Shown: piece after piece, positions 51,101 through 61,648 of the stretch
How the letters are laid out: the number at the start of each line of letters is the position of its first letter
Numbering within the stretch: the stretch's first letter is position 1
NCBI RefSeq assembly: GCF_041260155.1
Contig: NC_091941.1
Coordinates: 19,229,747-19,293,746, forward strand
Length of the DNA: 64,000 nucleotides
Reading direction: 5' to 3'
From: Ptychodera flava
Taxonomy: Eukaryota; Hemichordata; Enteropneusta; Ptychoderidae
The notes under the pieces: model-generated
Database searches by the model: none
Told to the model about the DNA's origin: nothing
What the model saw: only the letters and a program-made list of their open reading frames with translations
Translations under genes and position numbers: made by a program

Positions 51101-54100
51101 AGGCTCTGAATAATTTTCAAGGTCCCAAATTTTGAGGTCATTTTCTTTTCCACCTGTTGCTAGGAGATTTTTCTTGTCAGGGTTTTGTCTCATCTTGCAT
51201 ATATTTTCCCCAACGTTGATTTCAATCTGAAAAAACAATGTCAATAAAAAAACATTAAGAACAAGGTTACGCTGGAATTTTGCTATGGGGCTACACATGC
51301 ATGGCCAATATCCTGAAATGAAAGAACAAAGCAGTAAACTCACGACAGACAGATGACGTTTGTTGTTAATAGTGTTTTGACTATGCTAAATAATGAAATA
51401 GTATCTATCATTCCTGAACAGTGAAATAGTTGATGCACAATCCGATGTTGAGCAGGTGATATTTTGGTGGAGTAACTTTGATAGAAGGTTAGAAATGATC
51501 TAAATGAAGCTGGTTCTATATTTCTGCAGTCACAGTATATGTACAAACTCTACACAGTCACTATGTCTAGTGAGTAAAGTGCCAGCACTGGATTACTTGG
51601 GAGATCACACACAGTCGCCAAACATGAGCAACTGTAAACTTCTACAGTCTCAGTTGATATTGATATTGATAGGTATACCATACCATTTAAAACACTCAAA
51701 AAGTACTAACAGTAATACAGAAATTAATGCAGTACCATCCGAGGGTTTTTACAAAAGAGACAATATTGGTGATCCATGCCATACGTGCAACATGTTCCAT
51801 GGTATATATAGGGTCATATAATACAGTCAAAGAGCAAGGTTAGCCATGACTCGACAACAATCTGGTCATCAGGTCTGAGAAGCTCAATAATCAAATGACA
51901 GTCCTTTGGCCGAATTCTGAACATGCACAACCACAAAGAAATCATGAAACAGATGTTGAATTTTCATGTATATCATACATGTAGATGTAAAAAGAAACAA
52001 CGATAATACATGTACTTACATTCTGTTCTGGATCATCTTTCCAAACTGTCAATAAACCTGATTCGGTACAGGTTATTAAATGGTCATCTATCTTGGCGAT
52101 GCCTTTAAATGACCCTTGACCTCCAGAACAGTCGTCTTCTTTCGTGTACTCACCTGCTTCCAGGTCAAAGGTTTTCACTACACCATTCCGTAATCCAAGA
52201 CATATCTGTAGAATTTGCCGGTAATGAAAGTTATTACTGTACAGAGGAAATGCATTCTTTGACTGGGCCATCCAGCTGATACATGTTTGGTTGGTAGATA
52301 GCGGAGATAGGGTAAAATATTCGACTGGAGTGCAGGGTATCACATTGAAACCTTCCCAAACAAGCCCTGTGTTTTCCCAGGCCCTTCAAGCATCACGTCT
52401 CCGTGACGCTTGCCTTGATCGCAGTGACAATGCTACAATGCTGTGACACTTCAGATTTTCCCGACACCCTTGATTGACAGCCCCACTTGACAGCTCAGTG
52501 TATTCATTGGCATGGGACATCTGCCAAAACTAGCCTTATCAACATCGTTTTTAGTCCTGAATAGACTTTTTCGTGTCGATTGACGAGTTTACATTAACCA
52601 ATTGACACGTACATAGGTGTTGAAAAACACCGGCCGAGCGGCACATCGGTGGCCGCGACTTTGATCATGTTGATCGAGCGCCGTGTCAATGGCCGTTTAT
52701 CAAGTTACGTGGGGGATTACAGTGCCGTGAAAATGCTGGTGGTCAAAGCTATCGGTCAAAATTGCGACCCTCAAAAAAGTTTATAAGGCGTCTATACCTG
52801 ATGACGGTTAATCTACATGAAATCTCCATGGCAGTATTACGAATGTGCATTTGTATTTTAATTGTTTTTCTGTTCTTGTTGTTGAGACAAACGGTGAAAT
52901 TATCAGAGCAGGAGAACGCCAACGGCAGGGTTCGTGGGCTGCACATGTTTATGTGTGCGTCATATTACCTTACGCTGACTTGACCTAGTTTCTCGATGTT
53001 GGGGTCACTGTCATTTTACAAGGTTTTTGGCTAATTGTGCAATCGTTCTTTTGCGTCCTTGTCATCTTATTTTTTATTTCGCGCAAAGTTTTAAAAATAT
53101 GATTTTGATTAACTTTGTCGCGAAATGATGTCTACAGTGCCATGTGACGTAAACAGGTCAGGCGATTTCCAAGATGGCAGTCGATGTGTGGGCGTTTAGC
53201 GTTTCGTGCTGTTTTCAAGTTCAGGTCTCGTTTCAGGTTCGCTAAGGAGGCAAGTTACTAAAACGACAGGGGTTTCATAAATTTTGGTGACGATCATTCA
53301 TGAAAATACGTCTGAATTTTCTGTTATGGTAAACCGTAACAGTCCCTCTATTCATTGGGACCGTGACCGTAATGTGTTTATGTGCTCAAAAACTCACTGG
53401 GGTACACAGCCCTGTGATTGTGTGGCTTCGTTGCTCTGTATAATTTCGTAAACAAGTGATGCAATGTTTCATCGCAAATGTTTCTCCATGCAATGAGAGT
53501 ACGAGTTGAATTTTTACAACTGAAGTTGGACTGCTGAAGAAAGCAAGATGTGACCGTTCAGTTTTCATGTATGAATTTATTGCAGTTCATGGTGCCAACT
53601 GTAAACTTAATTGTTTATTCCCCGGATATGTATGTTCATGCAGCAGTGTGTAAGTAAATAAAAGGCATATTAAATGACTACAATTTGCAGTGACTGTTTT
53701 ATTTGTGTGTGTATTTAAATATATGTTAATGTATGCAAATTAATTATGTAAATTTTATGCAAATTTCCGACATGCTTGCCCTTGATCCTAGGGAGAACAC
53801 TAAGGCCCTGTCATTCAGAGCGACTTTCAAACCCTTTTCCCCAGCATATCAATCATTTAACCCTAGCCCCTTCCCAGTCCTAGGTCAAAATCAAACTAAA
53901 TTGCTGAAAATGGGCATTGTTGTATTGGTATTCTGTGATGACAGTGTCGCAGTAGTATTCCTGAATAGAAGAAAGCTTTCAAATACCACAACTGCAGCAT
54001 CATTGGTTCTATTTGATGATGTTATAGCTGCAGCAATTACAAATGCACAAATGCAATTACAATGCACAAAACAAATGAACAACAAGGAAATGTCTACCTG

Positions 54101-55916
54101 GTTCTCCTTATCATCTCCCCAACACATGGCTGTGATTTCCTGCTCTTTGCTGAGAGTGGACAAGTTTGAATAATTCGACGCCAATTTCTTCTCCAGATCA
54201 ATACCTGTAACACATATGTCATACAGAAAAAGGCAAATGTCATGAATAGGTAACTCCACCTTTAAACCCTGTCACAGGAAATTTGTGTTTTTCCTTCATA
54301 TCCATAAATGGTTTTCGAATGGATTGGAGATCTCCTGATCAAAATTTCTTAATTGGAAGAAAATCTGCTGATCAGGTAACATCTTCAAAACACAATCTCA
54401 CAATTAGGAAACAATTTTCCAGTCAAGAGAATCTCCCAATCACAATGTCCCCATCAGGAGACCTGTTCCACTCACAATCTTTTAAAGAAGGCAATCTCCC
54501 AATCAAGAGACATCTTCTGATCTCAATCTCCCAAACAGGAGATATCTCCTGATCACAGTCTCCCAATCGGGAGACAATTTCCCGTTCAGGAGACAATCTC
54601 CCCATCAGGGGACAATCTCCCCAACGAGAGACATCTGCCAATCAGAATTTCCCTGTGGGACACATTTTCCAGTCAAGATCTCCAAATCGGGAGACATTCT
54701 TCTGATCAGGAGACAAATTTCCTTATCAGCAGAATTTTCAGATCGATAGGAAAAATGATCCTGACAATGCTCAGCTCCTCTATGCTTATGCTTAACAGTT
54801 GGCTATGGTGGTAACTGATAAATTCATGCTGTGACCAAATGATGCAGTGTCACAGAAAAGATTTGTATTAAAATAACATTTGTAAATTTAATCAATAATG
54901 ATGATATCTTAAGTGGAAAATATATACAGTGAAACCTGTCCTTACGGACACCTCTCTAATCAGGACACCTCTTTATCAAGGACGGACTTATCAAGCCAAA
55001 AGTTACACTTTGAATAGAATTTTACCCATCGATTAAGGACACCTCTCTGTTAAGGACACTTTTTCTGTTCCTGTAGGTAGTAGACAGGATTCACTGTACA
55101 TTGTATACAGTGTTACTTGTTGGTTGCATGCAGTGTGTATTTTAGCCACATGGATAGACTCCACGTGCACTTTTACGTCAAATTCATGTCAAGGAGTTCA
55201 AATGTTGATATTTTCACAGTGTTTAGAGTTACACTTCCCGGCATTCTTAAAATCAGGACATTTTTTCATAAAGTGAGAAATTTGTATTCCAGGAAAAGGT
55301 AATCCCGACAGTAAATCCTGTCTATTAAGGACACCTTCAGGAACAGAAAAAGGGTCCTTACGAAGGAGTTCTTAATAGACAGGTAAAATACTATTCAGCA
55401 TATAACTTTTGGCCTGATAAATCTGTCCTCAATAAAGAGGTGTCCTGATTAGAGAGGTGTCCATGAGGAAGGTTTCACCATGGATGTAAAAAATAGACAC
55501 TGTATCAAAACACGTGTAACATGTTTAGGTTGTCTCACGATAAAGGCTGTCCCTCGCTTGATCCTGTACATGCAGTGTGCCTTGTTGGCCACGGAGTATA
55601 CAGAGCCAAGGGGTGAAGTAGCTGCAGTGCTGTAGCTCGAGGTTTCGCCTGGGTTTAAAACGGCCCTCTGGCTTTGCTGTCCGAACCAAATTCCCATGCA
55701 AAACCTCGACCAACTGCCGCTTTTGCTGCAGTCAGATTACACCGGACAGATAGTGTTGTCGATGAAGTTCCCTTGGCAGTTGAATGTACCTTATTCGTTT
55801 AAACTATCAAATTTATCGAAAACAAACGTTAGATCGAATGAAATCTGTTTTCATGACTTGCCTTTCAGTATGCCCGTTTCTGCTCCGACCCACACGCTGT
55901 TCATGAACGCAGCCAT
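42195..55916 (-). CDS. WDR74: WD repeat-containing protein 74 (NSA1 homologue), nine exons, 377 aa
   Basis: Exons in transcript order: 55916-55862, 54204-54098, 52205-52020, 51226-51083, 50428-50327, 49700-49600, 48981-48783, 44393-44337, 42377-42195. Phases join into one 377-residue frame, close to the roughly 385 residues of vertebrate WDR74. Landmarks match the family in order: [15 protein letters not shown] at the start, [93 protein letters not shown], then an acidic stretch and a Lys/Arg-rich C-terminus (likely nucleolar targeting). WDR74/Nsa1 is a seven-bladed WD propeller in nucleolar pre-60S ribosome assembly and is released by the AAA-ATPase NVL. Intron 1 uses a GC donor; the other introns are GT-AG. 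Exon 8 is only 57 bp. Introns hold a LINE, satellites and MITE-like elements. Converges with K2P-B, 751 bp apart. Confidence 0.95.
42766..42787 (+). promoter_or_regulatory. Triple AGGTCA half-site (DR1 plus DR3)
   Basis: Three perfect AGGTCA hexamers: one base separates the first two (DR1, the RXR/HNF4/COUP-TF type) and three bases the next. A CACGTGAC follows. Site identity is seen; activity is not known. Confidence 0.4.
43216..43237 (+). promoter_or_regulatory. Second triple AGGTCA half-site (DR1 plus DR3)
   Basis: Same arrangement as at 42766-42787 in the third repeat unit. The middle unit has only decayed half-sites. Confidence 0.4.
43255..43345. repeat. Dispersed repeat, copy 1 (GATATCTGCGTGAACGGA type)
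   Basis: GAGATATCTGCGTGAACGGA through GTGGGGACTAAAAAC matches 43765-43872, so the 26-bp satellite lies between two direct copies. Confidence 0.7.
43407..43637. repeat. 26-bp tandem satellite, about nine copies
   Basis: Units read CCTTATACATGGGAGTCTAT then GGACTG, nearly identical. Located in WDR74 intron 8 just beside the diverged 230-bp repeats. Confidence 0.95.
43765..43872. repeat. Dispersed repeat, copy 2, with GGACGGACG run
   Basis: GAGATATCTGCATGAACGGA, then a GGACGGACGCAC run, ending GTGGGGACTAAAAATT. Direct repeat of 43255-43345. Confidence 0.7.
44478..44530. repeat. Local hairpin with (TCAGAA/TTCTGA) runs
   Basis: GCATGACACCATGAAATCAG and its complement flank an ATCTGATTCTGATTCTGA core; a second partial copy follows to 44575. 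In WDR74 intron 8. Confidence 0.65.
45875..48170 (-). mobile_element. 5'-truncated, decayed non-LTR retrotransposon (CR1/L2-like LINE)
   Basis: Minus-strand reading gives, in order and across several frames, a linker region (47998-47603, with [20 protein letters not shown]), reverse transcriptase blocks ([17 protein letters not shown] at about 47300-47250, [25 protein letters not shown], and the catalytic CYADDTQLY at about 46830), and the C-terminal region ([20 protein letters not shown]). A one-base deletion near 47071 and further shifts near 46550 and 46250 break the frame, so it is dead. The 3' end is an A/T run followed by ATT repeats at 45877-45900, as in CR1/L2 elements. The endonuclease domain is absent, so it is 5' truncated. 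It sits in WDR74 intron 7 in the same orientation as the gene. Confidence 0.88.
48440..48545. repeat. 53-bp perfect tandem duplication
   Basis: Two back-to-back copies beginning TAGAATTGTCCGTTGCAATT (48440-48492 and 48493-48545), without visible differences, so probably recent. In WDR74 intron 7. Confidence 0.9.
54325..54742. repeat. Degenerate 19-bp minisatellite of self-complementary units
   Basis: About 20 diverged units close to ATCTCCCCATCAGGAGACA. Each unit is itself a small inverted repeat (TCTCC and GGAGA). Located in WDR74 intron 1. Confidence 0.8.
54927..55480. mobile_element. Pogo/Tigger-like non-autonomous inverted-repeat element in WDR74 intron 1
   Basis: Left end CAGTGAAACCTGTCCTTACG, then GGACACCTCTCTAATCAGGA; right end is the complement, ending AGAGAGGTGTCC then GGTTTCACC. 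GACACCTCTCT phrases recur inside. A TA precedes the left end. The CAGTGAAACC terminus resembles pogo/Tigger elements; no transposase is present. Confidence 0.7.
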
Positions 55917-55945
55917 GTTTGTTCAAGCGGAAGTGGCAGCGCTCT
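55917..55945 (-). promoter_or_regulatory. WDR74 proximal promoter with ETS-type site
   Basis: On the minus strand CACTTCCGC lies at 55935-55927, about a dozen bases before the WDR74 start codon at 55916. GGAAGTG/CACTTCC sites close to the start are typical of housekeeping and ribosome-biogenesis promoters. The start context AACATGG is a good initiation context. No TATA box is seen. The transcription start itself is not visible. Confidence 0.4.
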
Positions 55946-58337
55946 CACAGGGTCATATTTAATACTGCTTCCGTCTCTGTCAATAAAAACAAATGAATAC
56001 AATAATCGTGACGAATGATTGTTGAGGGCGTAAGAATACTGACAAAATTTGAAGAGCCCACTGAGGACGACGACTCTTTTGGGAACTCCACCAACAACAG
56101 CATGATGAGTTCAGTTCAATCAAAATATAGTTCGTAATGCCATGTTATATAGTGTAAAGTGAATTCTTGTCGTTAAGTTGCACTGAGATGAAAAGTATGG
56201 TATTTCAGGACGAATACTCAAATATTCACGTGAATCTAATAATATACTCAGCTCTATCGTGAATTACTGTGATGTCCTTTCCTCAGTTCACGAAGCAAGA
56301 CGTTACCCGAGACTCAGCGCAAGAATGATAAGATGTGCTCTGTGTAATATGTACGTGTCAGTGTGACAACAGCTTTACATATGATCACATCAGCAGAACT
56401 GTGTTTTGTGAAAGCGCCGTGCTCAGGCTGAACAACTTGGCACACGTACGTGTGTCGACAACGCATGCAGTGATGCACCGCTGTCGGAGAACGACGAAAG
56501 CGTGACCATAAATATTGCATAGATTTAGGCTACAAACAAGCATTCAGGATTTAATCTCGTCGTCGAATAAGATATAAAAAATTCATGGAAATGAAAACGG
56601 TCCACTCGGATTTCACTGAATTATTGAAACTCCAGTGGTGTCGATGTTATGCAATTCTCCCTTTTATAGGACATCGGTTAATTTCTCTCTCATTGTTAGC
56701 GAGATACAATTATATCACTGCAAGCTGTATCAGTGATGATATGCTCATCACGTAAGGGATATCGATCCAGTATAGTTTCTAAAAATAACAAAAACAAAAC
56801 CTTTCGAGCAGTATTGCTGAGAGAATAAGAAAGGATCAATTTCTCATAATATTTTTTGTTGTTTCCATAGAGGATGCTCTCCAATATTGAATCTTCATTT
56901 ATTCATACATTTGCTGTTCAAGTGTAGTAGCAACCACACGTCATTCAATGAGTACAGTAACATAACTTTAGTTGGAAACTTTTAATCATGAAAATAATGC
57001 GAAAAGATACAACCACTGAAGCTCGAACGTAAACAAATTGTCGAATACATATGAATTAAAAACGAAATTGAGAACAAAATCCCAAGAGAATCCGTACATC
57101 GGGATGTGATTAGTGCATTCTCATTCGTATTACATTTCCCATATATGGTAAACAAAATTTAATTATAATTAATAGGCAAAGTCGAATCGGCCATTTTTTT
57201 CAGTTTCACAAGTGGTTACGTCATCAGCTTTTGGGCTTGTATGTAAAGCAGAACATTTCTCGTTTAATGAAATGTTGTAAAAACATAGGATCATGGAAAT
57301 AGAGTTTTGCACAGTCCCCACCACCGCACCGTGGTTTACGAGCATACATACTGTTTGTCTATGAGTTATCAGGTAACTAACTTCAGAATATACGCACCAG
57401 CAACAGGTCGTTGTGAAAACATTGGATCATGATCTGGCTACGCAATTGAAATAAACTGGACGAAGATTGAATCCACAAAACGATCCCCAAGGATTAATTT
57501 TGACTCTACCTTCGTATTTGATTATTATGAATAGTAAAAATCAAACGCGTGCCATCACTACAGGTTCCTGAGCGTATAGTACTGCCTTTCTGATAATTGT
57601 GTTCATATTGAGAAAAGAGAAATTTTCCAGAGTGGCTTTGGATATTCGTATATTGATGAGATACTATATTTACTAGTAAAACAGCTGTTTAGGACCCCTT
57701 TTTTAATTTACCGATTTGGATCAACTCTGAGTTATCAAGGGAAACACACTCGTCCTGTTTTCAGACTATAAAAGATAAGACTTCAACACAGATATCAACT
57801 TACAAAAACAACATCGTCTACAAGAGCTGCTGCTATTACCGCCATAATCTCAGATTTTCCTAGGATGGGCTGTAACGAGGCGAGAATAGATTTTTCTCTG
57901 TTCATATCGTGTAAATTTCCGATAGGCGCTTTAAATATTTTTTTGTTCGTCGTCCGCGTGCTGGTAGGTTTTCAGAGAAAATTAAGAAAACAAGCACAAT
58001 ATTAACACTATTACAAATAAAAAATATTATTTTTTCCAAGAGAAATCAAATAAAAATTGAGCTTATGTTAATACACTAGTGTTTTTTGTCTGTCTTTGTT
58101 TTTTCCCCTGGCCGGCTGGTAGGTTTTTCGAAAATCAAAGGACGGCAGACAAAGAATTTTCTTCAAATGGCCTTATTGGACTCTTGTGCACTGATCGCTT
58201 TCGACCACTTTAATTGGATTGACCATTGTTGTAAACACAGATTTTGTCTTGAACAAGCGCAATGGTTACGTAAAAATGTCACGTAATTTCGTATCTTAAG
58301 TCAGTGCGATTTTCGATTTCAGGTGTCACGGAGATCG

Positions 58338-58369
58338 CGGTCCCTCCACAAAATTTTGTGAAGGGACCG
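58338..58369. repeat. 32-bp inverted repeat with one mismatch
   Basis: CGGTCCCTCCACAAAA pairs with TTTTGTGAAGGGACCG, no loop. Stand-alone in the 55.9-61.6 kb intergenic region. Confidence 0.65.
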
Positions 58370-61354
58370 TGCGGAGATGACTCACATCTCCAGAACTTTC
58401 CTCGCTCATTATGTCATGTCGTAATTACGAATGTCAAGTCTTCATGTCCAAATAATCGCATTTTGCAACCTCATCATGTCATGTCGTAATTACAAAAGGC
58501 ATGTCGTAATTACAAATGGCACAGCTTAATTTTGGCAGGCATTCAACGCCATAATGCTTTCTTGTAAACCGTCGATACATTTCACGTGAGTCAACTTTAT
58601 GAGTTAAAACAGTCATAAATTAATTTAGAACAGTAGCAAACAGCACAGGTTGATAGTGAATTAACACCATGGTGTAAACCAATCTACATAAAATCTAGAC
58701 ATACGCCAAATTGTCGGAACATCCACAAAGACATCCCGAACACGTCTTCGTAAACAAGCTGAAAGTTTAAGGGTAGATATTTCTAATAATACATGTTGTT
58801 TTCAATAGTTGTTAATTAATTTACGAGAGTGCGCGAAAGTGTAACTTCGATGAATACTATCATTTATTAGGAAATGCAAATTATCGCCCGCTTATTATTT
58901 TTTAGGGTTATTTGTGTAGTCACCTTGAGTTATCATTAGATCGAAAATAAAGAGTATAAAGAAGTTATAATTTAGATAGAGAAGCCCTTTGCTCGGAGCA
59001 GCCTCTAGTCATTACCGGCCACTTCTTTGATGAGCGTTGTTAACGTATAACTTACACGCCTTGCTAGTGAGAGCATCTTTTCTGTTTCTTGCATGGTAAC
59101 TCTCCCGATAGGAGACACTTAAGACAGAAAAAGATAACCTAGTTCCAACCATAACCCTGATGCCGACCGGCGATTCCTCCAGGAAGACAATGAGAACTGT
59201 AATATAGGGACTAGCTGCGATAATCTTTTCTCTTTGAAAATCCTTTCATAGTATGCAGTATCAAGACACAACCTTCAGGAACCGCTGACTCTCCTTGTGG
59301 TCTCTTGGATTTCCTTTAACAATTTTGCATGCATAAACGGGCCACACTAGCATCTCTTTCTAGAAGACGTGAGAATTTCTAGGAGAACTAGTAAGATACT
59401 CACATATAAAAAGAAGCAAGTATTTATTACAGATATGTTTATACCAATCTATTGTAGTATTCGTGGTCTTACAAAACATATTAAATTGGCGACACTTCCC
59501 ATTGGCGATATGATACTTCTGATATGATCAGTACCAACCAGATATCATCATCATATGAATTTAAAGTTTACCTCAAACTCACTCCCCAAACTTAGAATTT
59601 CATCGGTAAAAATATGCGATGGAAAGAATTCTGAAACCCCACCCCCACGTACAGTAAATAACATCTGTTTTGTAAGATACGAACTTTTTAGAAGACAAAA
59701 CTAGCAACGCTAAATTTTTAGCTTTTTTAAAATTCAGTAGCAATTATTTGACGTCCCTCGAGAGATTTCGACCTATTATGCGCGAATAATGACATTTTAA
59801 TAACGACGATTGCTTCCCGCAGTGTCTTCTCACGCGTCACAACTGTAAACTTCAATTTTTTTAATTGCATTCTGATAATGGTAAATAGCCTCGAAAATAA
59901 TTGCCAAGTCATTATATCGCGATCCACTAGGAATATATACGGTCATACATGGAAATTGTCCATTATGTTCTACGCAATTTCAGACAGGACCGAAAACACG
60001 AGTCGCACATTCAAAACCTTACAAACGTTTGTTTCCATCAATTAACGCAAATTTGAATTCGTAGTTCTCAAACTGTTATAACAATTGAATTGTCGTAGAA
60101 TATATAAGCTGCAAATTCCGAAGAAAATGAAATTATGAGATCTCGCGTTTTCTCGTCTGGCATATGATAAATTGACATCATGCCATAAATGAGCAAATAT
60201 GGACGGGAAATGTCTTGAATATAAAAAAAAATCAAATATGAAAACAGTCTGTAATGAATATCGTTGAAACACGAATCTATCGATTTAATAACAGTTAGCA
60301 GTATTCTTTGGTCAAAAATATCTCATATTCAGGCGAAACCCGAATTTTGAATCTGATTTTTTGTAAATGGAAAACTGAAAAACGAAAACCGCGATGTTGC
60401 TAATCAGGTCTTTAAAATGTTACGTGAGCGACACTGAAACTGCTGTAAGTGCTATCCGAAATAAAAAGAAGTATAAACATAATTATCACATTTTTCATCT
60501 TTACAGAGAAATTTATTACATATTACCGACCAACAACAATTACACGTACCAAGTGACGAAGTCATTCACGTGTTCAATTTTTCCTCTGCTTTTAAGCACA
60601 TATAGTTTATTGTTTTGTTGCAAAGTGGTGATAACATCGAATAAGTAAAAAACACCAGAAAGAACACTTTATTACAAAAAAAGTAAAACAAATTAAAAAC
60701 AAATCCCTTTGAAGGGTAAGTAATAGCAACTAAACATCACTGTTCAGAAACTCTATGGCCAAAAATTCCTTCTTCATGGCCGATCTCTTGCAAAAGTTGT
60801 GTTGTGACTCGATTTCGCTTATTTTATTTAAATTTCTTTTTCGTCTTTGTGTGTTTTTTGTTTGTAGCTGACAGTATCTCGTATTAGACCCCCAATTGTA
60901 CAAAAAATGTTCCAGTGCATTGATCGGTACATACTACACGAAGCAAGATTACGGGACAACTTCACTTCAGAGCACAGTTGCAAGTGCGTATGGTGCATCT
61001 AGTTGACGCGGCTTGTCCGGATAGACGCTCACGAGGATGGAAATGATAAATTTTTCTTTTTTTTTTGTCTTGCAGCTCAGCTTTTCAGGACAACAACCTT
61101 TTCATGACAACCGCCGATCAACTTTACAATTGACATTGACATTGAATTGACAGGGACGTACTACTGACAGTATTTATTTAACGTATTGACGCAGGCTCGG
61201 ACCGACCTTGAACGTCTTTTGTCCATTTGGTCGTAGCAACTTTTGCAGAGTGCAGAAGAAGCATTCTATGTCACAATACAAACGACATGAAGGCAATTGT
61301 GGGGTGAACTGATATGCGTATACTGCATGAATAAAATAGCAACGGCAGTTTACT

Positions 61355-61385
61355 CATAGACCCTCGTATTTCTCGAGGGTCTATG
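61355..61385. repeat. Short hairpin CATAGACCCTCG / CGAGGGTCTATG
   Basis: Twelve-base arms with a seven-base loop, downstream of K2P-C. The arm sequence also occurs once at about 22996. Confidence 0.55.
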
Positions 61386-61648
61386 GTTTACTGTACTGCG
61401 CATGTGTAATAAAATCATATCGCAATATATGTTCAACGTAATATGATACTGATCGGACATTAGGAAACTCGTTCAATCTTTATGAAATAGGTATACGATC
61501 GAACAGAAATCAGTATTCAATATGATCCATCATATTATCATTTAGACATTCCTTCTTGATGCACGTCTTAAGAATCTTGACATTTTTTTCCATCGTTCTC
61601 ATGATCGGAGCGCGCTTTCTCCTACCCTGTACAAATACCGTAACTGCA

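Larger units (their letters stand above)
55946..61648. other. 5.7-kb intergenic region between WDR74 start and K2P-C end
   Basis: AT-rich, no exon recognised on either strand. Contains the 58338-58369 hairpin, three ATGTCGTAATTAC phrases at 58413-58520 and the 61355-61385 hairpin. A minus-strand AATAAA at 61178-61173 could end K2P-C transcripts. Confidence 0.45.

Noticed and set aside
53174..53240. Possible first exon starting in CCAAGATGGCAG
   Set aside because: Good start context but only about 17 codons to a stop, no downstream partner exon found; lies in a WDR74 intron.
53733..54173. 146-codon plus-strand open frame
   Set aside because: Antisense to WDR74 exon 2 and adjacent intron; no motif of its own.
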